DNA from: Savagea sp.
GTDB lineage: Bacteria; Bacillota; Bacilli; Bacillales_A; Planococcaceae
Assembly: GCA_030147435.1 (NCBI GenBank)
Contig: JASKZX010000063.1
Coordinates: 1 to 5,846 of the forward strand
Length of the DNA stretch: 5,846 nt
Direction: 5' to 3'
The notes under the pieces are model-generated. The model had not been told where the DNA came from. It ran no database searches and worked only from the letters and a program-made list of their open reading frames with translations. Positions 1-5,846 of the stretch are shown piece after piece; the first letter of the stretch is position 1, and each line of letters begins with the position of its first letter. The position numbers and the translations under genes were made by a program.

Positions 1-3
1 AAC

Positions 4-837
4 TCAGTACCACTTTTTTGTTGGGCAAATATTCGTTTTTTTACTCCACAAAGTCGTTTGATTGAAAGTTGTTCGTTCAACATGTTGTTGAAGTAGTTTC
101 TTTTTCAATTCACGTTCAGCAGTTTTTAAAGGAATGCGGTAAATACTTGCGATCTCTTCTGTCGTTAATGCATCAAAACGAATGAGTAAGTCCTCGAGTG
201 ATGGCGGGATACTCGGGATGACCTTTTCATCCGTTAGTTCCGTTAAAATTTGTTCATAAATATCATAGCTATACACACCACTTACTTTTAATCCTTCATC
301 TTCAATGTTTTCATTAAAAAAGACGAATGTTGGAGCTGTCTCAACGTCCATTTCACGCGCTAAATATAAATCGATTTGTAATGCTCGAAGTACGTGAGGG
401 GAAGAGAAGTCTCTTTTAAACTCGTCTACGTCTAATTGTAGTTCATGTGCAATATCAACTAATACGTCGAATGATGTAATATCGCGTGTCTGTAATGAAG
501 CATAGAGTAACAGTTTCGATAAAAATCGGAAGCCTGCTCGTTTTCCTTGGAATTCAGCAGCTTTGATCGCTAAGCTAGGAAACGATAAATGACGTTCTTC
601 ACAATACGGATTTTTACAACTGATGTTTTGTGCTTCTTTATTCAATGTACGAATAGATGTCCGTAAGACGATTCGTAATGAAAAATATTGTTCATAATCT
701 ACTTGGAGACGTCGCAATAATGGTTGTAAAGATAGACAATCCGAGCAGAGTGGGTCGATAAATATATACAATTCAATCGGAGGTGAGCACCTGTTGACTG
801 ATGCTCGACGTTCCGAAGAAGTCGCCTGCTGGTTCAC
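4..837 (-). CDS. spxH: ClpXP adaptor protein SpxH (YjbH), DsbA/thioredoxin-like
   Basis: Cytoplasmic adaptor that, in the YjbH/SpxH family, delivers the disulfide-stress regulator Spx to the ClpXP protease. The 277-residue product is complete. Residues 21-60 form a thioredoxin-type first strand and helix with an FIDPLCSDC motif (C31, C34). A helical insertion spans about 85-160, and a TAPT segment (P169) looks like the cis-proline loop. The stretch EDEGLKVSGVYSYDIYEQIL is a family hallmark close to B. subtilis YjbH, and a small helical tail follows. It is about 20 residues shorter than the roughly 299-residue B. subtilis protein; the difference appears to lie between the CxxC and the helical insertion. 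Further cysteines are C17, C74, C79 and C271. The start is GTG, overlapping the yjbI stop as GTGA, with GGAGGAGG seven bases upstream, so translation is probably coupled to yjbI. Family assignment is firm; the role of the cysteines is inferred. Confidence 0.93.
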   Translation of the reverse strand: MNQQATSSERRASVNRCSPPIELYIFIDPLCSDCLSLQPLLRRLQVDYEQYFSLRIVLRTSIRTLNKEAQNISCKNPYCEERHLSFPSLAIKAAEFQGKRAGFRFLSKLLLYASLQTRDITSFDVLVDIAHELQLDVDEFKRDFSSPHVLRALQIDLYLAREMDVETAPTFVFFNENIEDEGLKVSGVYSYDIYEQILTELTDEKVIPSIPPSLEDLLIRFDALTTEEIASIYRIPLKTAERELKKKLLQQHVERTTFNQTTLWSKKTNICPTKKWY

Positions 838-1223
838 GTCACATCCTCCTCCGGTGTGTTAATCATATGGTGTGCAGTAATGACGAGTCGTTTAAAATAA
901 AGCTCTCTTAATTCGCCATCTAAACCAACTTCATCCATCGCTTCACTCATACATTCAAGCCATTCTTGTGCACGTGTAGGAGTAATTGGAAATGGTAAGT
1001 GGCGACGACGCATCATCGGGTGTCCATGTTCTTGTGTAAACAGTTGAGGACCGCCGAGAAACTGTGTTTGAAATTGTTTTTGTCGTCTTGCTGTTTCCGT
1101 TAAATCGTCTGGAAAAATCTTTGATAAATTTGGATGTTTCGCGACCTTTTCATAAAAAAGGTCAATCATCTTATGAAGACGTTCTTCGCCGATTGCTTCA
1201 TAAGGGCTAACAGATTGTCGCAT
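834..1223 (-). CDS. yjbI: Group II truncated haemoglobin (HbO type, YjbI)
   Basis: Small cytoplasmic haem protein of the 2-over-2 globin fold, 129 residues, close to the usual 130 or so. Visible family features are the N-terminal PYEAIGEE helix, the B-helix FYEKV with Tyr24 as the distal B10 residue, and the block KQFQTQFLGGPQLFTQEHGHP. RRHLPFPI follows with His75 as the proximal haem ligand, then EWLECM with Trp88 at the G8 position typical of group II. These globins bind oxygen and peroxide; the physiological role in Bacilli is not settled, but the constant pairing with yjbH points to oxidative or thiol stress. The ATG has a TAAAGGAG site 11 bases upstream (1235-1242 on the minus strand). 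It is the first gene of a two-gene operon with spxH, sharing four bases with it. Confidence 0.95.
   Translation of the reverse strand: MRQSVSPYEAIGEERLHKMIDLFYEKVAKHPNLSKIFPDDLTETARRQKQFQTQFLGGPQLFTQEHGHPMMRRRHLPFPITPTRAQEWLECMSEAMDEVGLDGELRELYFKRLVITAHHMINTPEEDVT
845..852 (-). promoter_or_regulatory. Shine-Dalgarno site of spxH inside yjbI
   Basis: The minus strand reads GGAGGAGG seven bases before the GTG at 837. It lies within the last codons of yjbI (two Glu and an Asp). This near-ideal site fixes the GTG start and suggests spxH is translated strongly, in step with yjbI. Confidence 0.8.
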
Positions 1224-1259
1224 ATCGTAACAAACTCCTTTATTAACGCTTGTAGTCGT

Positions 1260-1288
1260 ATTTTATCAACGAATAGAACGTTACACAA
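1260..1288 (-). promoter_or_regulatory. Probable SigA promoter of yjbI-spxH (extended -10)
   Basis: On the minus strand a -35-like TTGTGT (1283-1288) is followed after 17 bases by TAAAAT (1260-1265). A TG sits one base before the -10 hexamer, giving the extended form TGATAAAAT. Transcription would begin near 1253 and leave a leader of about 30 bases that contains the yjbI ribosome site. Spacing and -10 are good and the -35 is weak. No clear operator palindrome is visible, so regulation cannot be read from the sequence. Confidence 0.5.
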
Positions 1289-1327
1289 ATAAATAGCCTA
1301 GTCGAAAAGAAAACGAAAGAAGAACAC

Positions 1328-1370
1328 TGTACAACGATGTTTGATATGTTAAACTAAGCGTAAGTAAAAA
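1328..1370 (+). promoter_or_regulatory. Candidate promoter region of the yjbL-nadK-yjbO-mgtE run
   Basis: Two weak SigA-like pairs overlap here. One is TGTACA (1328-1333), 16 bases, TAAACT (1350-1355). The other is TTGATA (1341-1346), 18 bases, TAAAAA (1365-1370). Either would start transcription just before yjbL. Neither is strong, but a promoter is expected in this 169-base gap because the genes on its two sides diverge. I see no riboswitch-like or terminator-like fold in the gap. Confidence 0.3.
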
Positions 1371-1392
1371 ACTAGAATAGAGAGGCGACAAT

Positions 1393-1764
1393 ATGCATAA
1401 TCAAGTAGAAAGTTTTCATAAAGACGGTCAAGAGATTGATCTGCAATTAGCAAAGCCGCTAACAAAAGTGGTACCTGCAGGGACAGTCATTACAGATTCA
1501 GACAATCGTTCATTCGTTTATTTATTTGACGAAGGTGAACAATATACATATGTACATTTTAAACAAGAAACGTGGGAAGCGTTAAAAGAAGTATTAAAAA
1601 ATAAAGTGACGTTGAAAGTGACGATCGATGACGAAAAAGTAGAACTCACAAATGTGGAAGAAGAACTCACGATGTTACTTGATAATATTTATGGCAATAG
1701 CAACTATGGGGAATCATTTGTGAAAGAAGTAGAAGAAGCGTTCGACTTTTACTTTCAACAGTAG
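1393..1764 (+). CDS. yjbL: UPF0738 family protein YjbL, function unknown
   Basis: A 123-residue acidic, soluble protein with no signal peptide or membrane segment. Length, composition and position next to nadK match B. subtilis YjbL (about 122 residues, UPF0738). Visible parts are an N-terminal beta-rich region (about 10-60) with [20 protein letters not shown], a central [11 protein letters not shown] helix, and a C-terminal acidic part ending in [18 protein letters not shown]. No catalytic motif can be recognised. The ATG has an AGAGAGG ribosome site seven bases upstream. It opens the plus-strand run and ends only 22 bases before the preferred nadK start, so the two are almost certainly cotranscribed. 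No function should be inferred beyond membership of the family. Confidence 0.85.
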   Translation: MHNQVESFHKDGQEIDLQLAKPLTKVVPAGTVITDSDNRSFVYLFDEGEQYTYVHFKQETWEALKEVLKNKVTLKVTIDDEKVELTNVEEELTMLLDNIYGNSNYGESFVKEVEEAFDFYFQQ

Positions 1765-1766
1765 AC

Positions 1767-1774
1767 AAAGGGAG
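1767..1774 (+). promoter_or_regulatory. Shine-Dalgarno site of nadK
   Basis: AAAGGGAG lies 3 bases before ATG 1778, 9 before GTG 1784 and 12 before ATG 1787. Spacing favours GTG 1784, while family alignment favours 1787. The three options differ by at most three residues. Confidence 0.6.
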
Positions 1775-1786
1775 AGAATGAATGTG

Positions 1787-2587
1787 ATGCATTTTTCGAT
1801 TCAAACGCGCTATGATAAGTTGTCAGAGGAGCTTGCGAGTAAAGCGAAAAGTTATTTGACGGATTTTGGCTTAGTGTATGATGAGGAAGCACCAGATATC
1901 GTTTTATCAATCGGTGGCGATGGAACATTACTACATGCTTTTCATAAATATAGCCATCGTTTAGATAAAACAGCATTTGTCGGTGTACATACCGGACATT
2001 TAGGGTTTTATGCCGATTGGAAACCTTCAGAAATTGAAAAACTTGTCCTTTCCATCGCACGTCAAAGTTATGAAGTGATTGAATATCCATTACTAGAAGT
2101 AATGATTCATTATCGTAATGAGCAAGAGAGTGCGACCTATTTAGCGTTGAACGAGTCGACAATTAAATCACCCGGAGTCACACTCGTCGTAGATGTAGAA
2201 ATGAACGGAGAGCGCTTTGAGAGGTTCCGAGGCGATGGCCTATGTATGTCTACCCCTTCAGGGTCAACTGCTTACAGCAAGTCGCTCGGGGGCGCAATCA
2301 TTCACCCTTCATTAGAAGCGATGCAATTGACAGAAATGGCATCGATCAACAATCGTGTGTTCCGAACAGTCGGTTCGCCACTCGTTTTACCGGCTCACCA
2401 CTGTTGTACGTTGAAACCTGTGAAAGGACCGGACTTTATGTTGACGGTCGATCACTTACAAATTGTTCATAAAGATGTGAAGGAGATTGAATATCGTGTC
2501 GCTCAACAAAAAGTACGTTTCGCTCGATTCCGAGCATTCCCATTCTGGCAACGTGTACACGATGCATTCATCGACAGCGGCGTCTAA
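1787..2587 (+). CDS. nadK: NAD kinase (ATP-NAD kinase, YjbN/NadF type)
   Basis: Phosphorylates NAD to NADP with ATP (polyphosphate in some members); cytoplasmic and essential in most bacteria. From the chosen start the protein has 266 residues, the same as B. subtilis NadF. Motifs in order are SIGGDGTLL with the catalytic Asp45, [13 protein letters not shown] (66-78), [10 protein letters not shown] with Asn122-Glu123, FRGDGL with Asp150, [16 protein letters not shown] (from 155), and [12 protein letters not shown]. The C-terminus [21 protein letters not shown] is typical of the Bacillus enzyme. Start choice: ATG 1778, GTG 1784 and ATG 1787 are in frame behind AAAGGGAG at 1767-1774. The first is only 3 bases from that site. 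The 1787 start (MHFSIQTR) aligns with the known N-terminus. The 3' end overlaps the next gene. Confidence 0.96.
   Translation: MHFSIQTRYDKLSEELASKAKSYLTDFGLVYDEEAPDIVLSIGGDGTLLHAFHKYSHRLDKTAFVGVHTGHLGFYADWKPSEIEKLVLSIARQSYEVIEYPLLEVMIHYRNEQESATYLALNESTIKSPGVTLVVDVEMNGERFERFRGDGLCMSTPSGSTAYSKSLGGAIIHPSLEAMQLTEMASINNRVFRTVGSPLVLPAHHCCTLKPVKGPDFMLTVDHLQIVHKDVKEIEYRVAQQKVRFARFRAFPFWQRVHDAFIDSGV
2480..2485 (+). promoter_or_regulatory. Possible internal Shine-Dalgarno for a longer YjbO
   Basis: AAGGAG inside nadK (coding Lys-Glu) lies 10 bases before GTG 2496, which is in frame with yjbO. It is the only good ribosome site upstream of any in-frame yjbO start. It may be coincidental, because AAG GAG is a common codon pair. 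Confidence 0.3.
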
Positions 2588-3497
2588 TAGAGACGACCGC
2601 TTTCACCTCATGTTTATCGTCGATGAAGCAAATGATCGAGTGTTGCTGCGTGATTTTTTATATGCTCAACAATTTTCGAGCCGCACATTAACTGCAGTGA
2701 AACATCATGGTGGTTTATTATTAGTCAATGGTTCTGAACGAAATGTCCGTTACCTCGTTCGACGTGGTGACCGTGTGGACGTTTACTTTCCAAAAGAAAC
2801 TCCAAAAGCATCGCTCATTCAAGAAGAAGGTCCTTTACATATCGTAAAAGAAACTTCCTCCTATTTGATCGTTTACAAACCACCTCAACAAGCAACAATG
2901 CCTTCAAAGCTTCACCCGAAAGGGACATTAGCGAATTATTTAGCCGCTTATTTAGCAAAGCAACAAGTACCTTCGAATGTTCATATCGTGACAAGACTCG
3001 ATGTAGGTACATCCGGGCTCGTTTGTGTTGCGAAAAATCGACATATTCATCATCTCTTTAGTGAGCAGTTAAAAAATGAACAATTTCATCGATTGTATGA
3101 AGCTGTTGTAGATGGAGAGGTACCATATGCATTACCTTATTTGATCGATGCACCGATTGCGCGTAAAAGTACGAGTATTATTGAACGTATCGTCGACCCG
3201 TCAGGGAAACCTGCTCAAACAATAATTGAACGAAAGAAGCTATTAGAAAGTAAAGAGAAGCCACTTACTTTGTTACAATTACGTCTTCTTACCGGAAGAA
3301 CTCATCAAATCCGTGTACACTTACGTTATTTAGGTTATCCTATCATAGGTGACACATTGTACGGAGGGCGAGAAACAGGTGAGCCAATGATGCTTCATTG
3401 TTCTCAACTGCGATTTAAAGACCCGTTAACGAAAAAAGAGGTTACCGTGACTTATCCATTTGAACAAAGTGGTCAGTCGCTGTTTTCCAATGATTGA
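2562..3497 (+). CDS. yjbO: RluA/RluD-family RNA pseudouridine synthase (YjbO type)
   Basis: Isomerises uridine to pseudouridine in RNA; the target (23S rRNA or tRNA) cannot be told from sequence. From ATG 2562 it has 311 residues. An N-terminal S4-like RNA-binding region spans about 21-75 (LLRDFL, then GGLLLVNG and [10 protein letters not shown]). Next come the KPP strand (about 106-108) and the catalytic block [10 protein letters not shown] with Asp147. The C-terminal [20 protein letters not shown] and GDTLYGG blocks are diagnostic of the family. The start is uncertain. ATG 2562 keeps the RFHLMFIV strand that normally begins the S4 domain but has no ribosome site. ATG 2610 would remove that strand and also lacks a site. 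GTG 2496 has AAGGAG ten bases upstream but adds 22 unfamiliar residues. At 2562 it overlaps nadK by 26 bases, implying coupled translation. mgtE follows after 23 bases. Confidence 0.9.
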   Translation: MHSSTAASNRDDRFHLMFIVDEANDRVLLRDFLYAQQFSSRTLTAVKHHGGLLLVNGSERNVRYLVRRGDRVDVYFPKETPKASLIQEEGPLHIVKETSSYLIVYKPPQQATMPSKLHPKGTLANYLAAYLAKQQVPSNVHIVTRLDVGTSGLVCVAKNRHIHHLFSEQLKNEQFHRLYEAVVDGEVPYALPYLIDAPIARKSTSIIERIVDPSGKPAQTIIERKKLLESKEKPLTLLQLRLLTGRTHQIRVHLRYLGYPIIGDTLYGGRETGEPMMLHCSQLRFKDPLTKKEVTVTYPFEQSGQSLFSND

Positions 3498-3520
3498 AGT
3501 AGATAAAGGAAGGTGTCTAC

Positions 3521-4885
3521 ATGACATTTAAGGAAGAAAAAGCTGTACTCGATGAACAACATCTCATTCAGCTATTAGAAGAGGAAGATATTCGCGCGTT
3601 TCGTGACGAGTATTTTGAACTCCACCCTTATGATCGTGCGTCTTTTTATGAAAAAGCACCCGATCATTTACGCCAGCGTCTCTATGCGTATTTATCGCCA
3701 AAAGAGATGGGAGAAATCTTCGAAGTTAGTGAGATTCCAGAGAGCCAGTACAAACATTACTTAGAAGAAATGGATACGTCTTACGCAGCGGATATGATTT
3801 CGTACATGTTCGTTGACAACGCGGTAGACGTATTAAAAGAACTCGATAAAGCTCAAGTATTGAGTTACTTAACATTAATGGAGGAAGACAAATCACGTGA
3901 GATTCGCGCGGTTCTCCATTACGAAGAGCAAACAGCCGGTTCGATCATGACGACAGAATATGTCGCAATTAGTCAAGAAGAGACGGTTGCACATGCGATG
4001 CGTAGCTTGAAAGAACAAGCACCGAGTGCAGAGACGATTTACTATGTGTTCGTTGTCGATGATGAAGGACATTTAACAGGTGTCGTTTCATTGCGTGATT
4101 TAATTATTGCAGACGACGATACAATTATTCGTGATATTATGAATGAACGAGTCGTTAGTGTACTCGTATCGGAAGACCAAGAAGATGTCGCTCGAATGAT
4201 TCAAGACTATAACTTTTTAGCCGTCCCTGTTGTCGATTTTCAACAACATATTTTAGGGATTATTACAGTCGATGATATTTTAGACGTGTTAGAAGAAGAA
4301 GCATCCGATGACTACTCGAAATTAGCGGGGGTTATCGATATTGACGGAGAAGACTCTAGCGCGTTCGGTGCTGCGAAAAAACGTGCACCGTGGCTATTAA
4401 TTCTTCTCGTATTAGGAATGCTTACAGCAAACTTAATTGACCTATTTACAGATACAATTTCACAAGTTGCCTTACTCGCAGCGTTCATTCCGCTTATTGC
4501 AGGTACTGCCGGAAATAGTGGTACGCAAGCTTTAGCGGTTGCTGTTCGTAAAATTGCGACAGACCGCACAGATGAGTCACGTTGGAAAATGCTTATCCGT
4601 GAAGCAGCAACCGGTTTAATTACAGGAGTGATTTCTGCAGTATTCGTGATTGGTCTCGTCTATTTCTGGAAACATAATTTTATCGTTGCCTTACTTGTTG
4701 GTGCTGCAATTATGGTGTCGATCTTTGTTGCGACAATTTCAGGAGCGTTCATTCCGCTTCTTATGCACCGCTTAAAAATTGACCCAGCAGTTGCATCTGG
4801 TCCATTTATTACGACATTAAATGACGTGATTAGTATTATTATTTACTTCGGCCTTGCAACGATGTTTTTAGATAAGCTTGTATAA
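3521..4885 (+). CDS. mgtE: Magnesium transporter MgtE
   Basis: Homodimeric Mg2+-selective channel of the inner membrane; cytosolic Mg2+ bound by its soluble domains closes the pore. The 454 residues match the full family length. The acidic helical N domain spans about 10-130. Two CBS domains follow (about 138-200 and 202-260, starting at GSIMTTEYVAI and RDIMNERVVSV). An acidic linker or plug helix covers about 258-285, and roughly five membrane helices lie between 288 and 450. Diagnostic pieces are FIPLIAGTAGNSGTQA (AGNSGTQ at 330-336) and DPAVASGPFITTLNDV, whose Asp435 should be the pore Asp equivalent to D432 of Thermus MgtE. The ATG has an AAAGGAAGG site about eight bases upstream. With only 23 bases after yjbO, no M-box riboswitch can precede it; control presumably comes from the shared promoter and from channel gating. 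A strong terminator follows at once. Confidence 0.97.
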   Translation: MTFKEEKAVLDEQHLIQLLEEEDIRAFRDEYFELHPYDRASFYEKAPDHLRQRLYAYLSPKEMGEIFEVSEIPESQYKHYLEEMDTSYAADMISYMFVDNAVDVLKELDKAQVLSYLTLMEEDKSREIRAVLHYEEQTAGSIMTTEYVAISQEETVAHAMRSLKEQAPSAETIYYVFVVDDEGHLTGVVSLRDLIIADDDTIIRDIMNERVVSVLVSEDQEDVARMIQDYNFLAVPVVDFQQHILGIITVDDILDVLEEEASDDYSKLAGVIDIDGEDSSAFGAAKKRAPWLLILLVLGMLTANLIDLFTDTISQVALLAAFIPLIAGTAGNSGTQALAVAVRKIATDRTDESRWKMLIREAATGLITGVISAVFVIGLVYFWKHNFIVALLVGAAIMVSIFVATISGAFIPLLMHRLKIDPAVASGPFITTLNDVISIIIYFGLATMFLDKLV

Positions 4886-4887
4886 AG

Positions 4888-4921
4888 AAAGCCACTCCGT
4901 CTGATTCGGAGTGGCTTTTTT
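4888..4921 (+). terminator. Intrinsic terminator, probably bidirectional
   Basis: A perfect nine-pair stem GCCACTCCG / CGGAGTGGC (4891-4899 with 4907-4915) closes a seven-base loop. AAA/TTT pairs extend it, and a T-tract runs to 4921. It begins three bases after the mgtE stop. Read on the minus strand, the same hairpin is followed by TTTCTTT, so it can also end the convergent acetyltransferase transcript, with a weaker T-tract. Confidence 0.93.
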
Positions 4922-4941
4922 ATCTACTTAAAATGATGAAG

Positions 4942-5370
4942 TTAAGCAATTTTTTTCGTCATCGTTCGGTGCACGATACCAGCATCGATAAAAGGAGCAG
5001 AAATCATTTGATAACCGAGCGTCTCGTAAAAAGGAATCGCTTGTACTTGTGCATTTAATACGACTTCTTTTGCACCGAGGGTTTTCGCTTCGCTTTCTGC
5101 AGCATCAATTAATGCATGACCAATACGTTGGCTTCGTGCTTCTTCTAATACAGCGAGACGTTCAATCTTCACACGTTCCTCTTCATAAGGACGGAGGCGG
5201 ATAGTACCGACAGGCTCCTCATCGAGGTAAGCGAGAAGATGGATCGCTTCATCATCAAATTCGTCTAGCTCACGTTCTAAAGGAATTTGTTGTTCTTCGA
5301 CGAAAACGATTTTACGAATGAGTAAGGCATGACGTTTCATTTTTTCAGTCGTAGCTCGTTCAATACGCAT
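4942..5370 (-). CDS. yjcF: GNAT family N-acetyltransferase (YjcF type)
   Basis: Probable acetyl-CoA-dependent acetyltransferase of 142 residues; the acceptor is unknown. The N-terminal RKIVFVEEQQIPLERELDEF is the typical YjcF/ElaA-like opening. The strand PVGTIRLR (53-60) is followed by motif A, IERLAVLEEARSQRIGHALI, in which QRIGHA (81-86) is the acetyl-CoA pyrophosphate loop. VVLNAQVQAIPFYETLGY (103-120) is the C-terminal family signature, followed by FIDAGIVHRTM. An AGAAGG ribosome site eight bases upstream supports ATG 5370. A longer reading to 5448 would overlap the esterase gene and add 26 unfamiliar residues, so it was not used. The gap to the upstream hydrolase gene is 17 bases, indicating cotranscription. 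The general class is secure; the yjcF assignment rests on remembered similarity. Confidence 0.88.
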   Translation of the reverse strand: MRIERATTEKMKRHALLIRKIVFVEEQQIPLERELDEFDDEAIHLLAYLDEEPVGTIRLRPYEEERVKIERLAVLEEARSQRIGHALIDAAESEAKTLGAKEVVLNAQVQAIPFYETLGYQMISAPFIDAGIVHRTMTKKIA

Positions 5371-5387
5371 AGGGAAAACCTTCTTTC

Positions 5388-5846
5388 TTAATATAATCGA
5401 AAGGCATAACGGATCGCTCGTGGCACGTCCGGTTGCCAATATTTCCACGTATGGTTTCCTTCAAAAATTTCAAAAAAGTGATCGATGTTTTTTTCTTCGA
5501 GTAATTGATGAAGTTCTTTATTCGGCTCAACGAAATCTTTAATCCCATCACCGCTCGTTTTTACTTTCGTTTCGCGGTCGCCGACGACTTGATAAACAGT
5601 TGTTGGTAATGAAGGGTTCCAGTTTTCAACAGCTTCAATCACTTTTTCATTGACAAGCGGTGAATGAAGCATCGCTTTACTAAACAGTTCAGGATAACGA
5701 ATAAGCGTCATTAAAGAAACAGTAGCAGCTAAAGAATCACCGATTAAACCGCGTGCTTCTCGGTCTTGGATCGTCGGATACGTTTCATCGATATACGGAA
5801 GTAATTCAGTTGCTAAAAAGTCGATATATAAGTCGTTTCGTTCCCC
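5388..5846 (-). CDS. yjcH: Alpha/beta-hydrolase, esterase family (YjcH type), 5' end outside window
   Basis: C-terminal 152 residues of a predicted serine hydrolase of the Fes/esterase-D-like group; the substrate is unknown. The frame stays open to the last base of the window, so the N-terminal part lies beyond it. Visible in this fragment are FLATELLPYIDETYP and then the nucleophile elbow GLIGDSLAATVSL with Ser38 of the fragment (5733-5735). Next come YPELFSKAMLHSP and YQVVGDRETKV, with Asp90 a possible acid of the triad. EGNHTWKYWQP supplies the probable catalytic His132. Spacing and motifs resemble B. subtilis YjcH and siderophore-esterase relatives. The first ATG in the fragment (5711) would drop the catalytic serine and cannot be the real start. 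It is followed 17 bases later by the acetyltransferase gene. Confidence 0.85.
   Translation of the reverse strand, partial: GERNDLYIDFLATELLPYIDETYPTIQDREARGLIGDSLAATVSLMTLIRYPELFSKAMLHSPLVNEKVIEAVENWNPSLPTTVYQVVGDRETKVKTSGDGIKDFVEPNKELHQLLEEKNIDHFFEIFEGNHTWKYWQPDVPRAIRYAFRLY

Noticed and set aside
1224..1392. Possible riboswitch, small RNA or PerR/Spx-type operator in the divergent gap
   Set aside because: Only short chance palindromes (such as AACGTT at 1277-1282) and a purine-rich run around 1301-1325 were seen; no stable hairpin with a T-tract and no recognisable operator.
1610..1626. Short AAAGTGACG direct repeat in yjbL
   Set aside because: Two partial copies encoding KVT-like residues; too short to be more than repeated codons.
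1755..2162. 135-codon open frame on the minus strand opposite yjbL's end and nadK
   Set aside because: It lies antisense to firmly identified nadK motifs, has no ribosome site or family resemblance, and is a shadow of codon bias.
2242..2472. 76-codon plus-strand frame inside nadK
   Set aside because: Out of frame with the STPSGSTAY part of nadK and with no recognisable domain; a shadow frame.
2815..3012. 65-codon minus-strand frame inside yjbO
   Set aside because: Antisense to the catalytic region of the pseudouridine synthase; no supporting signal.
4312..4569. 85-codon minus-strand frame inside mgtE
   Set aside because: Complement of the MgtE membrane region; its composition mirrors the sense strand and it has no start signals.
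5360..5551. 63-codon minus-strand frame over the esterase end
   Set aside because: Overlaps the conserved HTWKYW end of the hydrolase in another frame and has no family features.

Overview
The window is a compact, ordinary-looking piece of a Bacillales (Bacillaceae-type) chromosome. The coding DNA is A+T-rich, the Shine-Dalgarno sites are strong and GGAGG-like, and the genes match the Bacillus subtilis yjbH-yjbO neighbourhood followed by a yjcF/yjcH-like pair. I recognise these families from memory of the B. subtilis proteins; no database search was run. Genus cannot be fixed from the sequence.

Left arm (minus strand, about 1-1265): a truncated haemoglobin gene (yjbI) followed by the gene for the Spx adaptor YjbH/SpxH. 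Stop and start codons overlap as GTGA, and the second gene's ribosome site lies inside the end of the first. A good extended -10 promoter candidate precedes yjbI. This is the conserved yjbI-yjbH thiol/redox-stress operon.

Centre (plus strand, about 1330-4921): a divergent four-gene run. It holds yjbL (UPF0738, unknown function), an NAD kinase (nadK/nadF, YjbN type), an RluA/RluD-type pseudouridine synthase (YjbO type), and a full-length MgtE magnesium channel. Gaps are very short or negative, and the run ends at a strong hairpin-plus-T-tract terminator. The CYTH-domain gene yjbK and the small alarmone synthetase gene yjbM/relQ, which sit among these genes in B. subtilis, are absent. mgtE has no room for its own M-box leader.

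Right arm (minus strand, 4942-5846): a YjcH-type alpha/beta-hydrolase (esterase family), cut by the window edge, followed after 17 bases by a YjcF-type GNAT acetyltransferase. This pair converges on the mgtE terminator, which looks usable from both sides.

I see no mobile element, CRISPR array, rRNA or tRNA gene, phage gene or defence system. The points worth a second look are the rearranged or reduced gene order, the unresolved start of the pseudouridine synthase inside nadK, unusual cysteines in YjbH, and the placement of mgtE. None amounts to a new system.
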